Assembly: GCA_950295325.1 (NCBI GenBank)
Contig: OX485804.1
Location: 17,732,001-17,796,000 of the forward strand
Direction: 5' to 3'
Source: Polytrichum commune
Taxonomy: Eukaryota; Streptophyta; Polytrichopsida; Polytrichales; Polytrichaceae
Length of the DNA stretch: 64,000 nucleotides
Position numbers and translations under genes: made by a program. Within the stretch, counting starts at the first letter, position 1, and every line of letters begins with the position of its first letter. A model generated the notes under the pieces. That model did no database searches. It had not been told where the DNA came from and saw nothing but the letters and a program-made list of their open reading frames with translations. Below are positions 33,107 to 43,040 of the stretch, in pieces.

Positions 33107-33612
33107 CACTATCAAAAAAAAATTGTCTTTTTCCTAAGGGTTGGGGCCAAGTAGATATTTTCTCTTAGCTACTGTGACTAGAAGCCCTCAGCAGCTTCAA
33201 ACTACTATAACTTCTTCTCATGATCTTAAATGTTATCAAACAACCACTCTATCAACATCTATTCTTTATGTACATGCCAATGGATCCCTCACTTGCTTCA
33301 TTCAAGTAAGTATTGAGGAACTTATGGTTGTTCAAACCTAGACAGGCCCGGGCGTCACTCCCAGGTCATTATTGTCCCGAGACAACGCCCCACTCAAATT
33401 GCCATATCTCCTAGCTCACACCTCTGATTGAGTTGTTCTCAAACAATCTAGAATTCGAACGCCATAAGCTACTCATAAATCATGGCCTTACCCTTGTGAC
33501 TCCTAGTCTCCGTGGGTGGAAGGTATTCTCAACGTCCAAAGCTCTCACTCACACTAAGATTACTTGGGCCTTCTCACCAATGGCACCACAAGTCTCGGGT
33601 GTCACTTTGGGG
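33107..33612 (+). repeat. Repeat X, right part of split copy
   Basis: Matches the X copy at about 16798-17290 (the GTTGGGGCCAA, CAGCTTCA, GTATTGAGGAA and GCCATAAGCTAC blocks). It runs up to the LTR of the second Ty3 element at 33613. Confidence 0.7.
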
Positions 33613-34038
33613 TGTAAGGCCCCTTTAGGACGGAAGCCTACCTTGGGGCGGGCGAACACCTAAAGGGGTTTGGGTGTGCGGTGAGCCGCAACCCCTTAGA
33701 GTGAAGGGTTGAACCCGGTTGGGAATGCACACTTAGGCGGGCGGACTAAGTGTGTGATAAGGTGACCCGTGCAAGGTGCACGAAGGGCTTAGCGACGATG
33801 GCTAATGGGTGAAGACTAAGTGGACTCGGAGCACACGCGGAGCGTGTGGGAAAGGCCTGTACCTTGGACTCTGGATGATCCAGGGTAGCTCGTGGGTTAG
33901 ACTCGGGAAGACCCCAAGAGTGTTAGGATGCTAGTATCCGGAATTACTAGTGTGTGGACTCACCAAGCAAGTGGTTGCGTAGGTGAGTTGTTAGCTTTAC
34001 GCGAGGCGTGAGGAATGTGGCGTTGGAGCGGCGTTACA
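33613..34038 (+). repeat. 5' LTR of the second Ty3 element
   Basis: 426 bp, starting TGTAAGGCCCC and ending GCGTTACA, so the ends form the inverted TGTAA/TTACA pair. It is followed after two bases by a primer-binding site. It is GC-rich. No matching 3' LTR is in the window. Confidence 0.75.
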
Positions 34039-34040
34039 AA

Positions 34041-34052
34041 TGGTATCAGAGC
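34041..34052 (+). promoter_or_regulatory. Primer-binding site, tRNA-iMet type
   Basis: TGGTATCAGAGC, complementary to the 3' end of initiator tRNA-Met and the standard minus-strand primer site of many plant LTR elements. It sits two bases after the LTR end. Confidence 0.9.
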
Positions 34053-34124
34053 GTCTAAGCTCGGTATCGTGATTCGACGCCGAAGGAGCGAAGAAGAAGC
34101 TTAGCGACCTTGGAAGCCGCAACG

Positions 34125-35100
34125 ATGGCGACCACGAAGCGCTCCAAGAAATGCAAAGGCGAGTCGCGACGAGGAGAAAATGAAACTGGAGAGGAGTTGG
34201 AGCCGGAAGTCGCAATGGAGGCGATTCAAGGCGAGGAGGGCGTGACGAGTAAGAAGACTCGCGTGTCACGCAAGAAGGCCGTAGTGCCTACTAAGACCGC
34301 AATTCCAATCCACGAGGAGTTGAACTTGGACCCGATTCACGTTGAGCTCACTCAAGAGCAAGGTGTGGTGAATCAAGCCGAAGTGGCGGAGGACCAACCC
34401 AACGTACCGCCCGTTAAAAGCAAAGAGGTTGAGTCCAAAGAATCCGAGAAGGATTCGGATCGGGAGGGACCCCGGCGACGCGAGACGCCAATAGCGAGGC
34501 TCAAGGATAAGTTTCGCGAAATGAGAGCGACTATGGCCACTTTGATAGACCAAAACCAAATGTTGGTTGAAATTATCCGAAGTGGAAAGAGCTCGTCGTC
34601 GGAAGGTGCCAAGCCGATTTATATGAAGAATGTTCCCAAGCCCATGATGTGGGATACAAAGGATAAGCGGAACATTGAAGCATTTCTCACGGAGTACAAA
34701 ACGTATTGTGATACGTCGGGGTATAACGGCGACGAAGTGCGGGTGAGAAGTTTTGGGTCGTTCCTAAAGGATGGCGCGTCTATCACCTTTGCGGCGTGGT
34801 GAGGTTCGCGAGGCAAATACTTGTCGTGGAAGGACTTCAAGGAATAGGCGATTGAGGCGTGGTGCAAGCCGCACCAACACCTTCTCGATGTAACGTCCTT
34901 GAGCGCTATGAAATGGAAGAACGATCAAAATTTGTCGCGTTATGCCGAGGAGTACAAGTCTAAGCATTTGCAGTACGATTGCGAGAAGAACCCGCAACTC
35001 GGCATGATGGAGGCGTTTCTCGCGAGTCTCGACGAATCAATTCAATACAAAGTGTGGGAGCGGAAGTGTGAGCCCAAAAGGGTACCCACATTTAGTCTTA
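34125..35100 (+). pseudogene. gag of the second Ty3 element, first part
   Basis: A Lys/Glu-rich N terminus and a coiled-coil-like stretch (KFREMRATMATLIDQNQ) are followed by a plant Ty3 capsid (retrotrans_gag type): the MWDTKDKRNIEAFLTEYK block, then LSRYAEEYKSKHLQY. In-frame stops occur at 34800 (TGA) and 34845 (TAG). The frame runs to about 35100, where unrelated DNA begins, and the capsid tail resumes near 36700. Confidence 0.75.
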
Positions 35101-35102
35101 GA

Positions 35103-36690
35103 CCCTTGAAACGTTAGTTGATGCACTTTGAAGTAGCATGTTACTTCACAAAAATATAAAAAGAGTGAAATGTTAGTCTTAGAAGTACCATGTTGTAAGA
35201 GGCTAGGATGTGAGTTGTTATTGTGTTTTTACCTTCGGAAGGATTTGAGTGAATGGGGATAGGTAAGGAGAACTTGGATTGAGTAGTTAGTGAGTAGGCT
35301 AGTACAAATGGATGGAGACAACCAAAGTGACTCAAGAGGCAAGTGCATTCGAATTGGGATGAATGGAGGATCACATGGAGCGCACAAGTGGACCACCTCA
35401 TCATGGCCACTTAATGGGGAAGGCCCAAGGAAGAATGCAAGGTGGAGGATAAGCAAATTCTCAAAGCACCAATCAAATCACGAGTTAAGCATCGTGGTTT
35501 GAATTAAGTGGTGAGCGACGATTTGGGAAAGTAAGGGGAGAAAGTTATGGCGGCGGAAAGCGAAGGAGGCTAAGTTTGGGTTGAAGCATCCCAAGTTTGG
35601 TAAAGTGTGGTAGGTAGAAAGCCAAGGCTAGTTAAATGTTCGAATTAGGATCCTTGTTGATCATTTGAGGGAGGAAGACTTAGAAGATAGGATTGGCGCC
35701 TACTAAGTAGGAGGAAATCTCAAGGGCTTATCGTGAGCCTTGAGGGTGCTCACCCCCTCAAGCTTACTATATAATCCCTCATTCTTCCCTCACTCATCCT
35801 CTCTTTCCTTTGTGCTCCAAGGCACCCCACGAGTTATAAGTGTGGGTGTGGGAAGCCATATTGGAGCACATGTGTGTGCTTAGTTTTTAGTTTGAGAGCC
35901 AAGGCTTGTTAGCCTTGAAGAGGGCTTGACCTCTTGGTAGAATTAGTGTTGACGTGAAGGATTTTAAAGTTAATTCATGATTCCAATTTGTGGTACTTAA
36001 AGTTCATGTTTTGAATACACGTGGTTGCAAGTTCCATGTTTAAGAGTTGAGCACTTGATGTTGTGATGAGTGCAAAAATATACTTGTGTGGATTAGTTAG
36101 TCTTAGTGAAGTTAGGAAATTCTCTCTCCCCCTCTCCTCTCTAGGATTTTAGGATTTTAGGATTAGAGAAGAATTGTGTGATTAGAAAGGGGTTGTTAGT
36201 AGAATTAGGGAAATTAGGTAGGAAGATTAGTTAAGGGCTTGAATAATTAGTGAGGTAGTTGGGGATTACAACTACAAAGTTGTGGGTTCATGAAGGAGCT
36301 GGGTTTATGAAGGAGCTGGGTTTGTTTAGTTAGAAAGTAAAGAGCTGGGTTTATGAAGGACCTGGGTTTGTTTAGTTAGAAGCTAAGGAGCTGGGTTCAT
36401 GAAGGAGCTGGGTTTATGAAGGAGCTGGGTTTGTTTAGTTAGAAGCTAAGAAGCTGGGTTTATGAAGGAGCTGGGTTTATGAAGGAGCTAGGTTTATGTA
36501 ATTAGAAAGTAAAGAGATGGGTTCATGAAGGAGCTTAGTAGATAGCCTACCTAATTAGCTCATAGACAAGTAGTTAGTTACATTATGCTAGTTAGTGTTA
36601 TGTGTGGCTTTCACAAGTAAATGTATTTGAGATTGACTATAGAGAATAGTGTTTTTTTTAACACTTGCATCCTCTCTTTAAAAATAAACC
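35103..36690. mobile_element. Unclassified 1.6-kb insertion within gag
   Basis: The gag frame stops abruptly after a KRVPT-like end and continues at about 36690 with an AQLMENVEHSRD-like block, so about 1.6 kb was inserted. It holds a TATA-like CTATATAATCCC near 35768 and short plant-leader-like sequence. It has no long open frame and no TG...CA ends that I can place. The tandem array at 36290-36540 lies inside. A solo LTR of an unrecognised family is possible. Confidence 0.5.
36290..36540. repeat. Tandem array of GAAGGAGCTGGGTTTAT units
   Basis: About eleven imperfect copies of a 17-18 bp unit, GAAGGAGCTGGGTTTAT, are mixed with longer variants carrying GTTTAGTTAGAAGCTAAG. The higher-order period is about 60 bp. 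No coding role is evident. Confidence 0.75.
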
Positions 36691-37200
36691 ACGTGCACAA
36701 CTTAATGGAGAATGTGGAGCACTCTCGCGATGGCAAGACAAAGGAAGCAAAGACCAAAGTTAAATCCAAGACCACTTGAAGGGTGAACCTTGCACTATGG
36801 ACTCATCCAAGTCCAAATCCAATACCGCGGAGGAATGTGAGCCCAAACCCACTACTCGGACTACGGACGCTTAAGGGTGGGGGGTTTGGCCTCACAGGAA
36901 GAGTCTCCCGACCACGATGATGAAATTGCTAAATGTTGTGATTTCGTTGGTAGACGCGCGAGAGGTTCGACACTCTGATCCTCCAAGTGGAAAGAAACCT
37001 TTTGAAAGGTCTTTCGGGAGTGGCAAGCCCAAGTTCGCGAAGCGGAAATGAGAAGCGAGAGAGGAACCCGAAGGGAGTTCGAGTAGCAAGACGGTCACGT
37101 CAAAGGGGTTCGTCAGGCGGCTGAAGCACGTGGATGCTAAGGACGCGACGAAAAGAGAACTCTACTTCAAGTGTGGCAAGGCGGGCCACGTCGCAAGGGC
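36690..37200 (+). pseudogene. gag of the second Ty3 element, zinc knuckle part
   Basis: Continuation of gag after the insertion: an NVEHSRDGK block, basic Ser/Lys-rich linkers, then a zinc knuckle remnant, KCGKAGHVAR, at about 37160-37195. The upstream first Cys and the last Cys are lost or out of frame. Several stops and frame changes occur here. Confidence 0.6.
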
Positions 37201-37209
37201 GGGATTGGA

Positions 37210-37824
37210 AAGGTAGAATTGAACTCTACTACGATCTCGCCAAGGCAAGTTGAAGAGCTCGACACCTTAATCAAAGAGAAAGGGCCGACTTTCAAACGAG
37301 GGTACCGAGTGCTCGAGAGTCTTAGTCTTAAGACGTTAGTGGCCAAGGGTGGCTTCGAGGCTAGGCTCTCTTTGATTAGCCCGAGTAGTAATGGCTTGGT
37401 TTATTTGAAAGGTCAAATAAACGGTACTAATGTGTCGATGTTGATTGATACAAGAGCCACAAACTCCTTTATGACGCCGGAGTGCGCCAAGAGGATGGGA
37501 GTAGTGGTGGCGGACACGGCCTTGCCGGTGAAGGTTAACTTCGCGCAAGGATCGTATCAAGTGGCGCAAGTTGCGCGGAGCGTGCGGTTTAAGGCGGAAC
37601 CGGCGAAGTTCGAAGAGGACTTCACCGGGTGTGTACTCGGAACAGTGGACGTAGTGTTAGGAAACATGTTTTTGCACTACTGCGGGGTGGAAGTTAAGCA
37701 AAGGCCTAGACTTCAAGTGGTGATGGTCGGATCAGATGGAAAACCGATGTCATTACCTCACATTAAAGTAGCGGAATTAGATGGTTTAAGAATCAATCTA
37801 GTTTCACAACAAGACATTTTTTAG
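37210..37824 (+). pseudogene. Aspartic protease with altered active site
   Basis: A Ty3-type protease fold: a beta-rich block around GQINGTNVSMLIDTRATNSF, then GSYQVAQ, then DVVLGNMFLHYCG (the C-terminal motif). The active site reads IDTRA where the family has D(T/S)GA, so the Gly is Arg (a single G-to-A change) and the enzyme should be dead. This 217-residue stretch is otherwise open. Confidence 0.75.
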
Positions 37825-38193
37825 GAACAATTTGTATTAATTTTTAAAGATGATGTCTTCAATTCTAATACGAAGGGTGAAACCCCATTACTTTCATGTT
37901 CAAGTTATATTACCCAAGTCCTTAACGAATTTGGAGATGTTCTAACTAACCAACTCCCGAAGGAGTTACCTCCCGAGTGGGAGGTAGACCACAAAATTGA
38001 GCTAGTGCTTGGGGCGGAGCCCCAAAACAAGGCTCCATACCGATTCAACCAAAGTAAGTTGGTTGAGTTGAAGAGGCAATTAACCGAGCTTTTAGCGCGA
38101 GGCTATGTTAGGCCTAGCAAGTCATCGTTTGGCGCGCCGGTGCTCTTTGTGAGCAAGAAGGGCGGCCAATTGCGGATGTGTATTGATTACCGT
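37825..38193 (+). pseudogene. Reverse transcriptase, N-terminal part
   Basis: After a stop at 37822 the same region continues into the pre-RT linker and RT N terminus: PLLSCSSYITQVLNEFGDV, DHKIELVLGAEP, then ARGYVRPSKSSFGAPVLFV and LRMCIDYR. It is cut exactly after the IDYR block by the solo LTR at 38194 and resumes at 39285. Confidence 0.75.
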
Positions 38194-39284
38194 TGTCAGG
38201 TAGAGAGGGTTCCGCCTTGGGAAAGCACTGGGCTTTTGGCTGCAACTAGATTTTATCGGACCCGTCAAATCTTCTTGTCTTCAATCGAGTCTTCTGGTCT
38301 TCTAGTCTTCAATTTCTTCTAATCTTCAACCTCTTTCCCGTCGACCTATCCTGTTGCGGCTCTATATGGGTAAAGGGTAAGGGTAGTGTGATAAGAAACC
38401 ACGGGCTTCGGACGGGTAAAACGGGACGTCAGAACACGAGCTGACGTCCGAAAGATTGGCTCCTAAACTTTCAAACCCACGGTGACCAGCAATCGCGCCT
38501 CACCAGTGGGAACGACAGAAAACAACCTTGTGGGTGATCAATCCCACTTCGTTGTCACAAACAACCTTGTGGGTCATTAATCCCACTTCGTTGTCACACA
38601 TGAAACAAATTACGATGCAGAAATGAAATGCAACTAGCCTCCAAAACCGGCTTGGAATCACACACACAAGAAAAAGACAACGTGCCACAAGCAACCACAC
38701 ATTCAAGTCTTGAAGCCTTCAATTCTTCAATTTGTCCGTCTTCTATGGTCGGTCGAAGTCTCAGCTCTTCTTTTAAGAACCAACAGACTTCCCTCCACTC
38801 AAACAAGCACAAATCTTGATTGCTAACTTCCAAAACAACAAGTGAGATCTCTCATGAATCACAAATCCCTCGTATTTTATTTCATATTCTTCTCAAAAAC
38901 CACTCACACCGTGAGCTTCGAATCCACTTCTCTCTATCCATGCGAGAGATAAAGTTCTCTCTTATCCTCATCACATGGCTTCTAATCACCCATTGGTCCA
39001 AAGTAACTCAAGATAACTAAAAGACAAAAATAAACTATGAGTAAATAAAAAGGTAATCTATTTCTATCATTTGGTAAAGGTAACTAAGAGTAACTATGAG
39101 TAAACATAAAGGTAAGCAACTTCTATCCACTTCTATCTTTAGGTAATGATAACTAAAATAAACTATGAGTAAATAAAAAAAGTAATCTACTTCTATTCTT
39201 TATTATTTTTCTCCAAGACCAAGACTCACAATGCAATATTAAATACGTACACATCTATATAGTGTACGTATTTACATCACGACA
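38194..39284. mobile_element. Solo LTR, 1,091 bp, inserted in RT
   Basis: It starts TGTCAGG and ends ATCACGACA, with CCGT on both sides (38190-38193 and 39285-39288) as the target duplication. Removing it restores the RT junction between IDYR and the next conserved block. Inside are a tandem pair of about 38 bp (from 38522, containing CCCACTTCGTTGTCAC) and about three imperfect copies of a 75-bp AAC(T)ATGAGTAAA unit (39000-39205). The end sequences resemble those of the methyltransferase element, but the interiors do not match. Confidence 0.8.
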
Positions 39285-40010
39285 CCGTGCACTTAACCGA
39301 GTGACAGTTAGGAATAACTACCATTTGCCAAAAGTCGATGACTTATTCGATAGGCTAGCGGGTGCAACCCACTTTAGTCGTATAGACTTAAAGTCGGGTT
39401 ACTACCAAATAAGAATTGCGAATGAAGAGGTGCACAGAACGGCGATGCGAATTCGGTACAGTTTGTACAAGTTCCTAGTGATGTTGTTCAGGTTGTGCAA
39501 CGCACTGGCAACTTTCATATCTATCATGAATGAAATTTTTCATGAGGAAATGGACGAATGCATAGTGGTGTATATCGGCGATATATTTATATACTCGAAG
39601 AGCGAGTCGGACCACGCGCGGGGCCTAAGGCGGGTCCTAGAAAAACTTAGGCAACACAAGTTGTACGCGAATGCCGAGAAGAATGAATTTTCACTTAGAA
39701 AAATTGGAATTTTTGGGTCACGTGTTGAGCGGTGAAGGCATTCGCCCGGACCCTAAGAAGATCCAAGTGATCCACGAGTAAAAGGTCCCGCGGACTCGGA
39801 AAGGAGTGAGAACCTTTCTAGGCTTAGCCAACTACTACCGGAAGTTTATAAGAAACTTCTCTAAGGTAGCGTCGCCCCTCTCTAACTTATTAGGCAAGGA
39901 GGGACAAGTCCTGAAGTGGAACGAAAAATGGGATAAGGCATTCGGTGAACCAAAGACGTTGTTGTCTACGGCGGGTGTGCTAAAGTACCCCGAATTCGAC
40001 AAGGATCGAT
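39285..40010 (+). pseudogene. Reverse transcriptase, C-terminal part
   Basis: It continues RT with the NYHLPKVDDLFDRLAGA block and FSRIDLKSGYYQI. The catalytic loop reads YIGD instead of YIDD, so the first Asp is lost. A frame change follows near 39710, with a TAA in the other frame near 39779, then FLGLANYYRKFI of the connection. The sequence ends at a KYPEFDKDR block, where RNase H should begin. Confidence 0.8.
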
Positions 40011-42540
40011 CACACCCAAAATTGAAGATCATCACACCCAAATTGTCAGTTTTCTAATCTTCTTTTATAGACAAGTATGGAGTGTGCATAGTGCGTGGCA
40101 ATTGTGTTGACTTGTTTAAATGTATTGTTGATTTTTGTGACATGGAGTTTTATTTTAGTTTTCAGATTTTTCATTGATGGGATATGTGTAGTAGATCTAG
40201 TGTTTGCAACTAAGACCATGAGTAGGGCTATGGTCCATCCTCTTGCTGTGATGTTGTTGATGAGCGGTTGATATTTTGTAGTTTTTCTATCAAGAATTTA
40301 TGCAACAAATCTATCTTTACATTATGTGATTCTTATAAATTGTATTGTGAGTTCGTGTATAGGGGTTTTGTGGTGGGGGTGGTTGCAAGGGTGGCCTATG
40401 ATGCATAATATGTCAAGTTTAAGAATGGCTTTGCAATGGTATCTTAGGGCACCACATGTGCACACTAATAGCCATGTTGGTAATGTGTTTTCTTAAGGTA
40501 GTATGTTATAACCTCATGCATTCATAATTGTGTAGTGTCTGGATATTTTGTTGGATATAAGAAGTTTCGTAGTTCCTGAATGGATTTGTTGTGCCTTTAT
40601 TATTAGTGTGTGAATGTGTTGTTTGCATTTAAGTAGCATGTGTAGCCATGAATCTGGTAGATTTTTTATGGGTAGGTTCCTCTACCAAGGAAGAGTCGAT
40701 TTTGGGCATGGCCCATGTGTTGCCCTATTTGGAATTTGATTAGGCAAGTATCCGTTTTGTTTGTAACAACGGAAATTTTCCCATAAATTGTTTGATAGTA
40801 TTTGATCTATATCTTTGTTTTTGAGCCATTTGTGTAGTTGGTGTGTTTGGTCTACTATAGCTAATAAGTTGTGTCTTTTTGCTGTATTTAATGTTGTGTT
40901 TTTCTAGATGTATGAAAGGGCCTTTATCAAGTGTGTCTTGCATTGAGTGCCACCAATCTTTTTGGAGATAATGTGGTGTACGGTGTGCATGCTCACCTGA
41001 AGGGAGCTAGCTATAACCCATAGTTAAAGGTCACCATGTGCTTCTTGAAAATGAGATGAATTAAGATTAATCATTTTCAATTCTTGTAGGTTATTCACAT
41101 AAAAAGAATATAGTTGTTTCCAAGCATATGAATTACATGTAGCGTATTGTTGAAATCTACTTTTGACAACTTGACATGACATAGAACCATACGTTTGATT
41201 TGATTGTAAATATTCAAAATCAATTCTTGTCAAGTTATTACATTGTTCATAACCAACTTATGTATAACTTTCTCTGAGGGATTCTAGAAAAATAAATAAA
41301 TACAACCACATATAGAAATGCTTGCTAAATGTATTAGATATTGCATAGAATCATTACATTGTATTCATGAGGGTGGTTTAACCTTTAAGGACCATGAGAC
41401 CTAGAAATAGTCCACCTAGGTTTGAGTAGTTATTGTTTTGCCAAAAAGTATAGAAATGAAATATGGGGTTTATCAATCTCATGTATGGTGTCAATCATTT
41501 TGAAGATAATAATAATAAATTTTGCATATTGTATGCAACCCCTAAGTGTCTTAAATATGTATTGGACAGAGGTTGCATGCACACTTGGTAGTGCTTGGTG
41601 TGTATATGTAGCAATCATCACAAGGTATACATGATCTCCCATGAAATGTAGTATCAATTGCCAAACCGGGCTACGATCACCATCAAACGCTTTTCAACAA
41701 GCCGTAGAGGTCTAAATGTGACCTAGGCATGTGAAATAATGTGTCCTTTGCGTTTTAGAATGGAATGTCCATGTACCACCCATGTCACTATCATATGCAC
41801 TGTACACCTTATGCATTTAGTCTACATGGTGGGCATAATATGATAGTTAAAGCAAGTTAAAGCGAAGCTCAAGCGCATTGTAAAAAAATTATGTGGAACA
41901 TGTTGTGATGTTGGGAAGTGTAGATGCGGTTATTGTGAGATCTTGTAATCCAAGCCAACCCCCCCCCCCCCCCCGAGTTTGAGATTGTTTGGTGTGTGAC
42001 AATCATTTTTGTAATTTGATTCGCATGATATACTCTTTGCATACAAAAACTTTGTCTCGGTCCTTGAGGGTTAAAGCAAACGACTTGACAAAGATCCCAT
42101 GGAAACTCCAAGATTAACCCTTGAATGTATAGGCGACCATAAAGTGGTCGATGCTTGGTCAAAGAGACAAATCTTTGATTTCCAAATCTCCATTGGAGAT
42201 ACTTATTCCATAAGATGTTTAAGTTATGTTATGGTACATCTTTTGACTGTTGGGATTGAGCAAAAGACCTAATTTGTAGATCCTACACCATTGAGAGAAT
42301 TCAAATGTAATGTAAGTGTCCAAAATGCAAACCAAATTATAGGGATGCTTCAATCATGTGCCTCTTGTGATTTTTTTTTCCTTTGCAACTTTTTATCTAC
42401 TAATAAGCTTATACTATCTTTACCATAAATGAAACTTTGGATGAGCTTTACTTAAAATGTCTTGTTTTTTTTTTACATGCAAAAAATCATGACTATTCTA
42501 TATTATGATCAAACCATGTTGAGATTTTGATTAAAGCTTT
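40011..42540. other. No gene seen; one poly-C tract
   Basis: AT-rich DNA with frequent stops in all frames and no motif that I can name. A run of about 16 C lies at 41958-41974. Confidence 0.5.
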
Positions 42541-42559
42541 AGCATACACTTGCCTAATT

Positions 42560-42770
42560 ATACAAGGTTTAACTTTAGAATTTGCGCTCCATCAAGTAAA
42601 CAAAGATTACTCATGTGTAATGCTTTGGCTTTTTGAAAATAATTCCCGATATTAGGGGTTAAACCACCTAAGACTGAAATAATATTTGGATGGGTAACCT
42701 TCCTAGCACTTGATTTCCAATGCACCCTACCATCTATGATTGAACCCAATCATGGTAGGGTTATACTAGT
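42560..42770 (+). repeat. 5S-rRNA-derived element (SINE or Cassandra-like)
   Basis: The core around 42654-42735 follows the 3' half of plant 5S rRNA: a GGTTAAAC block (A-box position), then TAATATTTGGATGGGTAACC (C-box, 5S GTACTWGGATGGGTGACC), then CTTCCTAGCACTTG. A longer relative lies on the minus strand at 47618-47935. Cassandra TRIM elements of vascular plants, ferns included, carry such 5S sequence in their LTRs. I cannot see paired LTRs here, so a 5S-derived SINE remains possible. Confidence 0.55.
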
Positions 42771-42799
42771 GAATCGTTTGTTTTTGGCCTTTGCAAAAA

Positions 42800-43040
42800 A
42801 TACAAATACTATGTACACTAAACATGATATTTAGTGTCTCTGCTTCTAATTGTCTTGCTCAATACTAATTGTAAATTGCAGTGTAGTGTCAGCAACACTA
42901 AATTTTAACCCAACATTCTTTGCCATTCCTTGAAAATTTATGAGGGATTATAGTTTTACAATGTTGCAATTACTGTCACTTACCAAGTGATTTTTCACCC
43001 AAATTTCAATCATCCATGACAATATTTCATCACGAGTTGC
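42800..43040. repeat. Dispersed repeat Y, copy 2 (inverted)
   Basis: Reverse-complement match to 10900-11130 over most of its length, in the same block order. No coding content. Confidence 0.6.

Larger units (their letters stand above)
33613..40010 (+). mobile_element. Second Ty3/gypsy element, truncated and nested
   Basis: The 5' LTR, primer-binding site, gag, protease and RT are present in order. The element breaks off in the RT-RNase H connection near 40010, with no RNase H, integrase or 3' LTR in view. It has two insertions: about 1.6 kb of unclassified DNA in gag, and a solo LTR in RT. Its GC content is above that of its surroundings. Many stops and frame changes make it long dead. It is unrelated in detail to the methyltransferase element upstream. 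Confidence 0.85.
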
